Below are positions 17,081 through 26,160 of a stretch of DNA of 64,000 bases, one piece after another (position 1 is the stretch's first letter; each line of letters opens with the position of its first letter). This DNA comes from Mycobacterium marseillense (GTDB lineage Bacteria > Actinomycetota > Actinomycetes > Mycobacteriales > Mycobacteriaceae). The stretch covers positions 4,402,001 to 4,466,000 of the forward strand of contig NZ_AP022584.1 of the NCBI RefSeq assembly GCF_010731675.1. Reading direction: 5' to 3'. The notes under the pieces were generated by a model, which was not told the origin of the DNA, did no database searches, and saw nothing but the letters and a program-made list of their open reading frames with translations. The position numbers and the translations under genes were made by a program.

Positions 17081-18304
17081 ATGACTTCGACCATCCCGGA
17101 AGCAATCTCGAACATCGACCTGACCGACGGCAATTTCTACGCCGACCGTCACACCTCGCGCGAGGCCTATCGCTGGATGCGCGCCAACCAACCGGTGTTT
17201 CGTGATTGCAACGGTCTGGCCGGCGCCACCACATATCAAGCCATCCTCGACGCCGAGCGCAATCCGGAGTTGTTCTCCAGCACCGGCGGCATCCGGCCCG
17301 AACAGCCGGGCATGCCCTACATGATCGACATGGACGATCCCGCACATCTGTTGCGGCGCAAGCTGGTCAACGCCGGCTTCACCCGCAAGCGGGTGAAGGA
17401 GAAGGAGCCGTCGATCGCCAAGCTGTGCGACACCCTGATCGATGCGGTGTGTGAGCGCGGCGAGTGTGACTTCGTCCGCGATATCGCCGCCCCGCTGCCG
17501 ATGGCGGTGATCGGCGACATGCTGGGCGTGCTGCCCACCGAACGCAGCATGCTGTTGAAGTGGTCCGACGACCTGGTCTGCGGGCTGAGTTCGCACATCG
17601 ACCCCACGTCTGAGACGGCGCAGGCGGTGATGGCCGCATTCGCCGCGTACACCGAATTCACCACGAACATCATCACCAAGCGGCGCGCCGAACCCACCGA
17701 CGACCTGTTCTCCATCCTGGTGAACGCCGAGGTGGAGGGGCAGCGGATGTCCGATGACGAGATCGTCATGGAGACGCTGCTCATCCTCATCGGCGGCGAC
17801 GAGACCACGCGCCACACGTTGAGCGGGGGGACCGAACAGTTGGTGCGCCACCGCGACCAGTGGGAAGCCCTGGTGCGCGACCCGTCGCTGCTGCCGGGTG
17901 CGATCGAGGAGATGCTGCGCTGGACGTCGCCGGTCAAGAACATGTGCAGAACCTTGACCGCCGACACCGAATTTCACGGCACCTCGTTGCGTGAGGGCGA
18001 GAAGATCATGCTGCTGTTCGAGTCGGGCAATTTCGATGAGTCGGTGTTCGAGGAGCCGGACAGCTTCGACATCCGGCGAAACCCGAACAGCCACATGGCG
18101 TTCGGCTTCGGCACCCACTTCTGCCTGGGGAACCAGCTGGCGCGCCTCGAGTTGTCGATGATGACCGAGCGGGTGCTCAAGCGACTGCCGGACCTGAGGC
18201 TGGCCGACGACGACTCGACTCTGCCGCTGCGGCCGGCGAACTTCGTCAGTGGCCTCGAGGCCATGCCGGTGGTGTTCACGCCGAGCGCGCCGCTGCTTGG
18301 CTGA
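17081..18304 (+). CDS. cyp142: cytochrome P450 CYP142, sterol C26/C27 hydroxylase
   Basis: A 407-residue P450 that oxidises the terminal methyl of cholesterol or cholestenone to the 26-acid, a role shared with CYP125. I-helix motif GGDETTRHT (about residues 244-252), ExxR motif EEMLRW, and heme loop FGFGTHFCLGNQLAR with Cys348 are intact. TTGGAGGC ends shortly before the ATG. Length is close to the 398 residues of M. tuberculosis CYP142. Electrons could come from the ferredoxin FdxD encoded at 30200, which is inference. Confidence 0.96.
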   Translation: MTSTIPEAISNIDLTDGNFYADRHTSREAYRWMRANQPVFRDCNGLAGATTYQAILDAERNPELFSSTGGIRPEQPGMPYMIDMDDPAHLLRRKLVNAGFTRKRVKEKEPSIAKLCDTLIDAVCERGECDFVRDIAAPLPMAVIGDMLGVLPTERSMLLKWSDDLVCGLSSHIDPTSETAQAVMAAFAAYTEFTTNIITKRRAEPTDDLFSILVNAEVEGQRMSDDEIVMETLLILIGGDETTRHTLSGGTEQLVRHRDQWEALVRDPSLLPGAIEEMLRWTSPVKNMCRTLTADTEFHGTSLREGEKIMLLFESGNFDESVFEEPDSFDIRRNPNSHMAFGFGTHFCLGNQLARLELSMMTERVLKRLPDLRLADDDSTLPLRPANFVSGLEAMPVVFTPSAPLLG

Positions 18305-18325
18305 TTGCGCTTGGGTTCCTCTCGC

Positions 18326-18381
18326 CGAGCGTGCACTCAGCGCGAACTTTTCGCGAAATCCTCACGCTGAGTGCGCGTTCG
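18326..18381. repeat. long imperfect palindrome, copy 1 of a dispersed element
   Basis: Arms 18326-18342 and 18365-18381 are inverted repeats matching at 15 of 17 positions (CGAGCGTGCACTCAGCG versus the complement of CGCTGAGTGCGCGTTCG). The inner part also folds (CGCGAAcTTTTCGCG). A related but more decayed copy lies at 19247-19301. The Rv3517-like reading frame ends inside this copy. Confidence 0.7.
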
Positions 18382-19240
18382 ACGCTGCCAGGCCGCTGAC
18401 ACGCGTGCGATGACGCCGCCTGCCGTGTCTTCGGCCGTGACACGAACGACGGTCCAACCCGACTCCGCCAGGGATTCCGCACGCCGAATGTCCCGGTGGA
18501 ATTGCCGTTGGTCGGTGCGATGGTGGCCGCCGTCGTACTCGACGGCCAATTTGATGCCCTCCCAGCCCATGTCGAGACAAGCGATCAGGGCGCCGTACTC
18601 GTAAATCGGTATTTGGGTCTGCGGCGTCGGGAAGCCCGCGCGTATCAGCAGCAGCCGCAACCAGGTCTCGCGGGGAGACTCCGCACCCGCGTCGACAAGC
18701 GGCAACGCGGTTCGCGCACGGGCGATACCGCGGCGGCCTCGGTAACGCTTGGCGAGTGCCTCGACGCCGCTCACCTTGAGATCGGTTGCGCGCGCAAGCG
18801 CGTCGATGACTGCGACCGCGCGATCGAAGGGGATAACCGCAGGCAATTTCGAGGGCTGTTCGCTCGGGTGTCGTCACCGGTAGGTCGGCGATCGTTTGGA
18901 TTTCGTCCTCGGCGAGCCGATCCGACCACGTGTGGATGCCACCGGGCGGACGGCGATAGCTGTACAGCAGCTCGGCGGGCGCGCGGTGATCGATCCACTT
19001 CGCGCCGTGCAGCGCCGCCGCGGATTAGCCCGCGACGACACCGCGTCGTCGCGACGACAGCCAAGCCGCCTGGGCGCGCGATTGCGCGGTGAGCGCAATG
19101 TTGGCAGGGACGTAGACGCCGGGATGGATCTTGACGAACCGGCTGCGCAGCACGTACGGCATTACCAGGCCGGCGGCGACGGCCTGGCTCCCGATGAACG
19201 GCTCTTCCAATGGCGGGAGTGTGCCGCAGAGCCCCGACAT
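18337..19240 (-). pseudogene. broken Rv3517-like gene (DUF559/PD-(D/E)XK-type C-terminal domain)
   Basis: Three pieces in different frames make one protein of about 300 residues. Residues 1-71 (MSGLCGTLPPLEEPF...) run from 19240 to a TAA at 19025-19027 where a sense codon is expected (GVVAG*SAAALHGAKW). The frame then continues to about 18833, where a run of four C (18829-18832, minus strand) shifts it by one; the rest (YPFDRAVAVIDALARATDL...) is read in a second frame to 18337. The N-terminal part is winged-helix-like, and the C-terminal EYDGGHHR...QFHRDIRRAE...GWTVVRVTAED is of the DUF559/vsr-like nuclease family. Sequencing error could explain either lesion but less easily both. Confidence 0.8.
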
Positions 19241-19246
19241 GCTGGC

Positions 19247-19301
19247 CGAGCGTCACTGAACGCGAAAATTTGGCCCGAGTTTCGCAATGAGTGCACGTTC
19301 G
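19247..19301. repeat. imperfect palindrome, copy 2 of a dispersed element
   Basis: CGAGCGT at 19247-19253 and ACGTTCG at 19295-19301 are the outer ends. The inner CACTGAACGCGAAAATTT and GAGTGCACGTTCG segments correspond to those of the copy at 18326-18381. It lies just upstream of the broken Rv3517-like gene, so the two copies bracket that gene. Confidence 0.55.
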
Positions 19302-19334
19302 TCAGGGAAATGGGGGCGGCCCGCCCCCTCGCGC

Positions 19335-20168
19335 CTAGCGGTTTTGGAAGTTGGGCTTGCGCTTCTCGGCGAACGCCCGGGGGCCCTCCTTGGAGTCCTC
19401 GGAGAGGAACACCGGGATGCCGTTGGCGGTATCGGGCTTGAAGGCCTCTTCCTCGTGCATGCCCTCGGTCTCGCGGATCGTCTTGAGGATCGCTTGGACG
19501 GCGAGCGGACCGTTGTTCTCGATGACCTCGGCGATCTCGAGGGCCTTGGACAGCGCCTGCCCGTCGGGGACGACGTGGCCGATCAGGCCCATCTCCTTGG
19601 CCTCGGCGGCGGTGATGTGCCGTCCGGTCAGCAGCAGGTCGCACGCCACCGTGTAGGGGATCTGGCGCACCAGTCGCACCGCGGACCCGCCCATCGGGTA
19701 CAGGCTCCACTTGGCCTCGGAGATGCCGAATTTGGCGCTCTCGCCGGCGACCCGGATGTCGGTCCCCTGCAGGATCTCGGTGCCACCGGCGATGGCCGGG
19801 CCCTCGACGGCCGCGATGAGCGGCTTGGTCAGCCGCCGCCCTTTCAGCAGGGCGTCGATTCGCGACGGGTCGTAGCTGCCGTCCTTGAATGACTCACCCG
19901 GCGGCTTCTGGGTCGCAGCCTTGAGGTCCATGCCCGCGCAGAAGTAGCCACCGGCGCCGGTCAGGATGCAGCAGCGGATGTCGGGATCGTTGTCGACGCG
20001 GTCCCAGGCCTGGACCATGATTTCCATCATTTCCGTGCTCAAGGCGTTGCGGCGATGCGGCCGGTTCATCGTCACGATGAGGGTGTGACCACGCTGTTCC
20101 ACCAGCGCATCCGGCCCGGTTTCCCCGTTTTCTGTGTTTGCTGGGGTTCCGGCATTCTCCACGGACAC
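19335..20168 (-). CDS. echA19: enoyl-CoA hydratase, sterol side-chain
   Basis: A 277-residue crotonase-fold hydratase assigned to hydration of the C24 steroid enoyl-CoA in the second side-chain cycle. Signatures: [20 protein letters not shown] (oxyanion hole, about residues 66-85), [21 protein letters not shown], and the C-terminal [15 protein letters not shown] at 20168 is used because GGAAAGG lies 9 bases upstream. It adds a short N-terminal extension relative to the M. tuberculosis form (263 residues); GTG at 20198 is another option. It shares the KstR box with divergent fadD19. Confidence 0.94.
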   Translation of the reverse strand: MSVENAGTPANTENGETGPDALVEQRGHTLIVTMNRPHRRNALSTEMMEIMVQAWDRVDNDPDIRCCILTGAGGYFCAGMDLKAATQKPPGESFKDGSYDPSRIDALLKGRRLTKPLIAAVEGPAIAGGTEILQGTDIRVAGESAKFGISEAKWSLYPMGGSAVRLVRQIPYTVACDLLLTGRHITAAEAKEMGLIGHVVPDGQALSKALEIAEVIENNGPLAVQAILKTIRETEGMHEEEAFKPDTANGIPVFLSEDSKEGPRAFAEKRKPNFQNR

Positions 20169-20213
20169 GGCTACCGCCTTTCCCTCGACAATGGTCACGA
20201 GCTTGCCTCGAAA

Positions 20214-20227
20214 TGTAACACGTTCTA
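20214..20227. promoter_or_regulatory. KstR operator between echA19 and fadD19
   Basis: TGTAACACGTTCTA is a KstR box with two outer-base changes in one half. It ends 5 bases before the fadD19 GTG and lies 45 bases upstream of the echA19 start. Confidence 0.82.
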
Positions 20228-20232
20228 ATTTG

Positions 20233-21885
20233 GTGGCCGTGGCCTTGAATATTGCCGATCTTGCAGAGCACGCCATCGACGCTGTGCCCGACCGTGTCGC
20301 CCTGATCTGCGGCGACGAGAAGTTGACCTATGCGCAGCTGGAGGAGAAGGCCAACCGCCTTGCTCACTACCTGCTCGAGCAGGGGGTGAAAAAGGACGAC
20401 AAGGTCGGCCTCTACTGCCGAAACCGCATCGAGATCGTGATCGCGATGCTCGGCATCGTCAAGGCGGGCGCCATCCTGGTGAACGTCAACTACCGCTACG
20501 TCGAGGGCGAACTGCGCTACCTGTTCGACAACTCCGACATGGTCGCGCTCGTCCACGAGCGCCAGTACTCCGACCGCGTCGCCAACGTGCTGCCCGAGAC
20601 CCCCAACGTCAAGACGATCCTCGTCGTCGAGGACGGCAGCGACAACGACTTCGGCCGCTACGGCGGTGTCGAGTTCTACTCCGCGATCGCACAGAGCTCG
20701 CCCGAGCGCGACTTCGGTCCGCGCAGTGCCGACGACATCTACCTGCTGTACACGGGCGGCACGACCGGGTTCCCGAAGGGCGTGATGTGGCGCCACGAGG
20801 ACATCTACCGGGTGCTGTTCGGCGGAACCGACTTCGCCACAGGCGAATTCATCAAAGATGAGTACGACCTCGCCAAAGGTGCGGCCGCCAATCCGCCGAT
20901 GGTCCGCCACCCTATTCCGCCGATGATCCACGGCGCCACCCAGTCGGCGACCTGGATGTCGATCTTCTCGGGCCAAACCACGGTGCTGGCACCGGAATTC
21001 AATGCCGACGAGGTCTGGCGCACGATTCACGACCACAAGGTGAACCTGCTGTTCTTCACCGGCGACGCGATGGCGCGACCGCTGCTGGACGCGCTGCTGG
21101 CTCACCAGGACGAGGGCAACGAGTACGACCTGTCGTCGCTGTTCTTGCTCGCCTCCACCGCTGCGCTGTTCTCGCCGAGCATCAAGGAGAAGTTCCTCGA
21201 GCTGCTGCCCAACCGGGTTATCACCGACTCGATCGGATCGTCGGAGACCGGATTCGGCGGCACCAGCATCGTCGCCAAGGATGCGCCGCACGCCGGCGGT
21301 CCGCGAGTGACGATCGATCACCGGACCGTCGTCCTCGACGAGGAGGGCAACGAGGTCAAGCCCGGCTCCGGTGTGCGCGGCTTCATCGCGAAGAAGGGCA
21401 ACATTCCCGTCGGCTATTACAAGGACGAGAAGAAGACGGCCGAGACGTTCAAGACCTTCAATGGCGTGCGCTACGCCATCCCCGGCGACTTCGCCGAGGT
21501 GGAGGCCGACGGCACCGTCACGATGCTGGGCCGCGGCTCGGTGTCGATCAACAGCGGCGGCGAGAAGATCTACCCCGAGGAGGTCGAGGCCGCGCTCAAG
21601 GGGCATCCCGACGTCTTCGACGCCCTGGTGGTCGGTGTGCCCGACGCCCGATACGGCCAGCACGTCGCGGCCGTCGTCCAGCCGCGGCCGGGAACGCGTC
21701 CCGCGCTGTCGGAGCTGGACGCCTTCGTACGCTCGGAGATCGCCGGCTACAAGGTGCCGCGCAGCCTGTGGCTGGTCGACGAGGTCAAGCGGTCGCCCGC
21801 CGGCAAACCCGATTACCGCTGGGCCAAGGAGCAGACCGAGGCACGGCCGGCCGACGACGTGCACGCGGCCCACGTCACGGCGTGA
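20233..21885 (+). CDS. fadD19: steroid-26-oyl-CoA ligase
   Basis: A 550-residue adenylate-forming acyl-CoA synthetase that activates C26 sterol acids (cholestenoate) with ATP and CoA to begin side-chain beta-oxidation. The P-loop-like motif [11 protein letters not shown] is at about residues 173-183, GSSETGFGG is the A5 region, and [14 protein letters not shown] near the C-terminus holds the catalytic Lys. GTG at 20233 gives the conserved [16 protein letters not shown] start. It lies only 5 bases past the KstR operator, implying a leaderless message. Confidence 0.96.
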   Translation: MAVALNIADLAEHAIDAVPDRVALICGDEKLTYAQLEEKANRLAHYLLEQGVKKDDKVGLYCRNRIEIVIAMLGIVKAGAILVNVNYRYVEGELRYLFDNSDMVALVHERQYSDRVANVLPETPNVKTILVVEDGSDNDFGRYGGVEFYSAIAQSSPERDFGPRSADDIYLLYTGGTTGFPKGVMWRHEDIYRVLFGGTDFATGEFIKDEYDLAKGAAANPPMVRHPIPPMIHGATQSATWMSIFSGQTTVLAPEFNADEVWRTIHDHKVNLLFFTGDAMARPLLDALLAHQDEGNEYDLSSLFLLASTAALFSPSIKEKFLELLPNRVITDSIGSSETGFGGTSIVAKDAPHAGGPRVTIDHRTVVLDEEGNEVKPGSGVRGFIAKKGNIPVGYYKDEKKTAETFKTFNGVRYAIPGDFAEVEADGTVTMLGRGSVSINSGGEKIYPEEVEAALKGHPDVFDALVVGVPDARYGQHVAAVVQPRPGTRPALSELDAFVRSEIAGYKVPRSLWLVDEVKRSPAGKPDYRWAKEQTEARPADDVHAAHVTA

Positions 21886-21915
21886 CGCGCTCGAAGCGCT
21901 AGGACCGCGCGGGGC

Positions 21916-22683
21916 GTGACCGACTTCGTCAAGCACAACCCGGACGCGCCCGCCCGTTTCTTCGCGGCGGAAGCCGCTGGCCTGCAATGGCTTTCCATCG
22001 TCGACGGCGGCGTGCCGTGCGCGCAGGTCGTTTCCCTCACCACGACGAGCCTGACGCTGCGGCGCCTGGATTCGGTGAGCCCGACCCCCGAGGCGGCGCG
22101 CGCGTTCGGCGGCCAACTGGCCATCACGCACGACGCCGGGGCCGCCGGTTTCGGCGCCGGACCCGACGGGTGGGATGGGCCCGGGTTCTTCGGTCCGCTG
22201 TCGCACCCCCTGCCGATGTCGCTGCGGCCGCATCGACGCTGGGGCGAGTTCTACGCCCAGGAGCGGCTGGCCCCGATGGCCGAACTCGCGACGCCTCGGC
22301 TCGACGCGGCGACCCGCGAGGCCGTCGACGCCGTCGCGGCGCGTTGTCGTGCGGGTGATTTCGACGACGACGATCCGCCGGCCCGGCTGCACGGCGACCT
22401 GTGGAGCGGCAACGTGATGTGGACGACCGGTGGGGTGGTGCTGATCGACCCGGCGGCCCACGGCGGTCACCGCGAGACCGACCTGGCGATGCTGGCGCTG
22501 TTCGGTTGCCCGCACCTCGACGCCGTCATCGACGGTTACCAGCGGGTGCGACCGTTGCGCCCCGGGTGGCGCAACCGCATCGGGCTGCACCAGCTCTTCG
22601 GACTGCTCGCCCACGTCGTGCTGTTCGGCGGCGGCTACGCGCGTCAGACCGACGCCGCCGCCCGCGCCGCGCTGGCCGCCTGA
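21916..22683 (+). CDS. fructosamine-kinase-family phosphotransferase
   Basis: A 255-residue member of the fructosamine-3-kinase/aminoglycoside phosphotransferase fold. The catalytic loop RLHGDLWSGNVMWT is near residues 157-170, the metal motif is LIDPAAHGGHRETDLAML, and a C-terminal helix-rich part is present. The family phosphorylates ketosamines on glycated proteins (deglycation) or sugars; the substrate here is unknown. GTG at 21916 is the first start in frame. It is 30 bases downstream of fadD19, where M. tuberculosis has PE_PGRS and fadD18 genes, so its place in the sterol cluster may be incidental. Confidence 0.85.
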   Translation: MTDFVKHNPDAPARFFAAEAAGLQWLSIVDGGVPCAQVVSLTTTSLTLRRLDSVSPTPEAARAFGGQLAITHDAGAAGFGAGPDGWDGPGFFGPLSHPLPMSLRPHRRWGEFYAQERLAPMAELATPRLDAATREAVDAVAARCRAGDFDDDDPPARLHGDLWSGNVMWTTGGVVLIDPAAHGGHRETDLAMLALFGCPHLDAVIDGYQRVRPLRPGWRNRIGLHQLFGLLAHVVLFGGGYARQTDAAARAALAA

Positions 22684-22719
22684 GCGGCGTCTGCGACAGC
22701 CGGGCTACTGTCGATCCCG

Positions 22720-23544
22720 ATGACGATCGACGTCTGGATGCAACACCCGACGCAGCGATTCCTGCGCAGCGACATGCTGGCGTCCCTGCGCCGCTGGACG
22801 GGCGGGTCGATCCCCGACACCGAAATCCCGATCGAGGCGACCCTGGGGTCGATGGACGCCGCCGACGTGCGACTGGGCATCCTCAGCGCGTGGAGCGGCC
22901 CGAACGGCCAAAACCTCGTCTCCAACGACGAGGTGGCGCAATGGATTGCCGCGCACCCGAGCCGCTTTGCCGGGCTCGCCGCCGTCGACCTCGACCGCCC
23001 GATGGAAGCGGTCCGGGAGCTGCGGCGGCGAGTCGGAGAAGGATTCGTCGGCCTGCGGGTGGTGCCGTGGTTGTGGAACGCCCCGCCCACCGACCGCCGC
23101 TACTACCCGCTGTTCGCCCAGTGCGTGGAGTCCGGCGTGCCATTCTGCACCCAGGTCGGCCACACCGGACCGCTGCGCCCCTCGGAAACCGGCCGGCCCA
23201 TTCCCTACATCGACGAGGTCGCCCTCGATTTCCCGGAATTGGTGATCGTCTGCGGCCACGTCGGCTACCCGTGGACCGAAGAGATGGTCGCGGTTGCCCG
23301 CAAGCACGAAAACGTCTACATCGACACCTCGGCGTACACGATCGCGCGGCTGCCCGAAGAGCTCATCCGATTCATGAAAACCCGTACCGGACAACGGAAA
23401 GTGTTGTTCGGCACCAATTACCCGATGATCGCCCACGAGCACGCGCTGGCGGGGCTGGACGACCTCGGGCTGTCCGACGAGGCGCGCCGAGACTTCTTGC
23501 GCGCCAACGCCGAACGAGTGTTCCGACTGGAGGCAAGCACGTGA
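22720..23544 (+). CDS. amidohydrolase-2 family protein (Rv3510c-like)
   Basis: A 274-residue TIM-barrel metal-dependent hydrolase. Visible motifs are IDVWMQHPTQRF at the N-terminus, VGLRVVPWLW, VICGHVGYPW (metal-ligand His), IDTSAY and the C-terminal LFGTNYPM. The usual N-terminal HxH is reduced to a single His (residue 9), which in this superfamily suggests a decarboxylase or atypical hydrolase. The reaction is unknown. It overlaps ilvX by 4 bases (GTGA), so the two are co-translated. Confidence 0.85.
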   Translation: MTIDVWMQHPTQRFLRSDMLASLRRWTGGSIPDTEIPIEATLGSMDAADVRLGILSAWSGPNGQNLVSNDEVAQWIAAHPSRFAGLAAVDLDRPMEAVRELRRRVGEGFVGLRVVPWLWNAPPTDRRYYPLFAQCVESGVPFCTQVGHTGPLRPSETGRPIPYIDEVALDFPELVIVCGHVGYPWTEEMVAVARKHENVYIDTSAYTIARLPEELIRFMKTRTGQRKVLFGTNYPMIAHEHALAGLDDLGLSDEARRDFLRANAERVFRLEAST

Positions 23545-25091
23545 ATGGCGCCCAGGCCCTGATCAACACCCTGGTTGACGGCGGTGTCGACGTGTGTTTC
23601 GCGAACCCGGGCACGTCGGAGATGCACTTCGTCGCGGCCTTGGATAGCGTCCCGCGGATGCGCGGCGTGCTGGCCTTGTTCGAGGGGGTCGCCACCGGCG
23701 CGGCCGACGGCTATGCCCGCATCGCCGATCGCCCGGCGGCGGTGCTGCTGCATCTGGGCCCCGGTTTGGGCAACGGCCTGGCCAATCTGCACAACGCGCG
23801 GCGCGCCCGGGTGCCGATGGTGGTGGTGGTCGGTGACCACGCCACGTATCACAAAAAGTACGACGCCCCACTGGAATCCGACATCGACGCCCTCGCCGGG
23901 ACCGTCTCGGGCTGGGTGCGCCGAACGAGTGACTCCTCGCAGGTCTCGGCCGACGCCGTCGAGGGCATCGCGGCCAGCCGGTGGGGTTCGCAGATCTCGA
24001 CGCTGATCCTGCCCGCCGACGTGTCCTGGTCCGACGGCGCCCAGCTGTTCTCCAACCTGGAGGCACAGCCGGCGGGCGCCGATCCCCTGCTGGCGCCGGA
24101 GGTGGCCGAGGTGCTCGGCTCGGGGGAGCCGACGGTGATCATGGTGGGCGGCGACGCCACCCGCCACGCCGGCCTGGCCGCGGCCACCCGCATCGCGGCG
24201 GCCACCGGCGCGCGCGTGCTGTGCGAGACCTTCCCCACCCGGCTCGAGCGCGGCGCCGGCGTCCCCGCCGTCGACCGGCTGGCCTACTTCGCCGAGGCCG
24301 CCACGGCCCAGCTGGACGGCGCCAAACATCTGGTGCTGGCCGGCGCCAAATCACCGGTGTCGTTCTTTGCCTACCCCGGCATGCCCAGCGACCTGGTGCC
24401 CGCGGGCTGCGAGGTACACGTGCTCGCCGAACACAGCGGCGCGGCGGATGCGTTGAGCGCCTTGGCGGATCAGGTGGCACCCGGGACGGCAGCGCCGGTG
24501 GCGGCCGCGTCGCGTCCCAAGCTGCCGACCGGAGCGCTGACGTCTGCGTCGGCAGCCGACGTGATCGGGGCGCTGATGCCGGACCGGGCGATCGTGGTCG
24601 ACGAGTCGAACACCTCCGGACTGCTGCTCGCCCAGGCCACCGCCGGCGCGCCGGCGCATGACTGGCTGACCCTGACCGGCGGGGCGATCGGCTACGGCAT
24701 TCCCGCGGCGGTCGGTGCGGCGATCGCCGCCCCGGATCGCCCGGTGCTGTGCCTGGAATCCGACGGCTCCGCGATGTACACCATTGCGGGGTTGTGGACC
24801 CAGGCGCGGGAGAACCTCAACGTCACCACCGTGCTGTACAACAACAGCGCCTACGACATCCTGCGCATCGAGCTGCAACGCGTCGGCGCCGGGTCGGCCC
24901 CCGGCCCAGAGGCGCTGTCGCTGCTCGATTTATCCGACCCCACCATGGATTTCGTCAAGCTCAGCGAGGGCATGGGGGTGCCGGCCCGGCGCGTCACCAC
25001 CGCCGAGGAGTTCGCCGATGCGCTGCGCGCCGCGTTCTCAGAAGCCGGACCGCATCTGATCGACGCCGTGGTGCCGTCAATAACGGGCTAG
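23541..25091 (+). CDS. ilvX: thiamine-diphosphate enzyme, acetolactate-synthase-like
   Basis: A 516-residue ThDP-dependent enzyme of the acetolactate synthase/benzoylformate decarboxylase superfamily. The N-terminal pyrimidine-binding domain contains NPGTSEMHFVAAL and the catalytic Glu in ALFEGVATGAADGYAR (about residue 50). The C-terminal domain has LCLESDGSAMYTIAGLWTQARENLNVTTVLYNN, the GDG-N type motif with GDG replaced by SDG. It is probably a 2-oxoacid decarboxylase or carboligase rather than the biosynthetic AHAS. GTG at 23541 overlaps the amidohydrolase stop. Confidence 0.9.
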   Translation: MNGAQALINTLVDGGVDVCFANPGTSEMHFVAALDSVPRMRGVLALFEGVATGAADGYARIADRPAAVLLHLGPGLGNGLANLHNARRARVPMVVVVGDHATYHKKYDAPLESDIDALAGTVSGWVRRTSDSSQVSADAVEGIAASRWGSQISTLILPADVSWSDGAQLFSNLEAQPAGADPLLAPEVAEVLGSGEPTVIMVGGDATRHAGLAAATRIAAATGARVLCETFPTRLERGAGVPAVDRLAYFAEAATAQLDGAKHLVLAGAKSPVSFFAYPGMPSDLVPAGCEVHVLAEHSGAADALSALADQVAPGTAAPVAAASRPKLPTGALTSASAADVIGALMPDRAIVVDESNTSGLLLAQATAGAPAHDWLTLTGGAIGYGIPAAVGAAIAAPDRPVLCLESDGSAMYTIAGLWTQARENLNVTTVLYNNSAYDILRIELQRVGAGSAPGPEALSLLDLSDPTMDFVKLSEGMGVPARRVTTAEEFADALRAAFSEAGPHLIDAVVPSITG

Positions 25092-25790
25092 GGTCGGCAG
25101 CCGGCTCAGCAACCAGTCCGTCATCGTATTGACCACGTCGACGCCGGTTTCGAACGCGCCGTCGTGCGCGTCGGCCGCCAGCGCCACGCCCCACTGCCCG
25201 GATGGGGTGGGGACGATCCCGAATTGCCGGACCAGGTACTCGCCGTGTACGCCTGGCCCCCAACCCCCTTTTGCGGCAATCCCTTTGGCGGCCAGCCCCC
25301 ATTGGTCACCGCTGGTGAGTCGTTGCATCAGGTCGATCACCTCGGCGGCGTCGGGGATGGTCGGCAGCTCCGCGGCGAACCGGGCCTGGCGCTGCAGGCT
25401 CCACTGGGTTTGGCCGAAAGCGGTGAAACCACGGCGGAGTCGGCGCGATTCGACCACCGTCGCGGTGTCACCGCCTTCGGCCACCACCGCCTGAACCTGC
25501 CGCGCCGCGTCGGACGGCTCGCCCAATTGCGACCACAACTGCTCGGACGCGCGATTGTCGGATTCGGTGATGGCCTTCACCGCGAAATCGCGGGCCCCCA
25601 GCCAATCGTTGCGCAGCGCCGCCACCGCCAGAGGCACTTTGATCGTCGACCACGCCACACCGGACCACCAGCTGCCCAGCGAAAACGTTCGGTCCGGCCG
25701 GGCGATCGCGACGCCGACGCTCGCCGGCACTGCGGCAGAAAGCTGTTCGAAGCTGGCTTCCAGCGCGAGCTCGAGAGGCCGTGCGGTCAT
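25077..25790 (-). CDS. serine beta-lactamase-like (class A fold) protein
   Basis: A 237-residue penicillin-recognising-fold protein. Active-site motifs are in order: S48-x-x-K51 (WSTIKVPL), S77-D-N (TESDNRASEQ) and K174-G-G (AAKGGWGPG). I see no obvious omega-loop ExxxN and no signal peptide, so it may stay in the cytosol or need another start. It resembles mycobacterial beta-lactamase-like lipoproteins, so true lactamase activity is uncertain. Its 3' end overlaps the convergent ilvX end by 15 bases. Confidence 0.8.
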   Translation of the reverse strand: MTARPLELALEASFEQLSAAVPASVGVAIARPDRTFSLGSWWSGVAWSTIKVPLAVAALRNDWLGARDFAVKAITESDNRASEQLWSQLGEPSDAARQVQAVVAEGGDTATVVESRRLRRGFTAFGQTQWSLQRQARFAAELPTIPDAAEVIDLMQRLTSGDQWGLAAKGIAAKGGWGPGVHGEYLVRQFGIVPTPSGQWGVALAADAHDGAFETGVDVVNTMTDWLLSRLPTLARY

Positions 25791-25883
25791 GCGCGGGGGA
25801 CCGGCGCGTCAACCATCGCGTCTCCTTGTCGTTGCGGCATATTCAGGGCGGCCCGGCCGCTGACCAGGCGCCGGGCCCAGCCA

Positions 25884-26105
25884 TCAGCCCGACGGCGGCG
25901 GTGGCGCTTCGTCCGGCGGGGGAGGAGCTTCCGACGGTTCGGGGTCCGGCGTCGGTGGTGACCACACCAACGGCGGTGGCGGAGGAGGTAGGGGCGGCGG
26001 CGGGGGCGGGTCCGCCGCGGCGAAACCGGCCCCAAACCCGAGTGCGGCGCTAGCCAGCGACCCAACCAGGATCGAGCCGGCGATCGTTTCGCGGATTTTC
26101 ATCAA
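25884..26105 (-). CDS. small secreted proline-rich protein
   Basis: A 73-residue exported peptide. The signal sequence (MMKIRETIAGSILVGSLASAALGFGAGFAAA, residues 1-31) is followed by DP and an almost pure Pro-rich tail (PPPPPP, PPPLVWSPP, PPPPDEAPPPP). There are no cysteines. It could be a surface or wall-spanning peptide; function is unknown. A second Met one codon in (26102) is equally possible as the start. Confidence 0.65.
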   Translation of the reverse strand: MMKIRETIAGSILVGSLASAALGFGAGFAAADPPPPPPLPPPPPPLVWSPPTPDPEPSEAPPPPDEAPPPPSG

Positions 26106-26160
26106 GCGCTGAGTTTACTGCGTGGACGGCGCGTCCGGGGGCAACGCCCGCCCCGCGGCC

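Noticed and set aside
19894..22614. Very long minus-strand frame (906 codons) opposite fadD19 and the kinase gene
   Set aside because: Shadow frame; fadD19 on the plus strand has all motifs of an acyl-CoA ligase.
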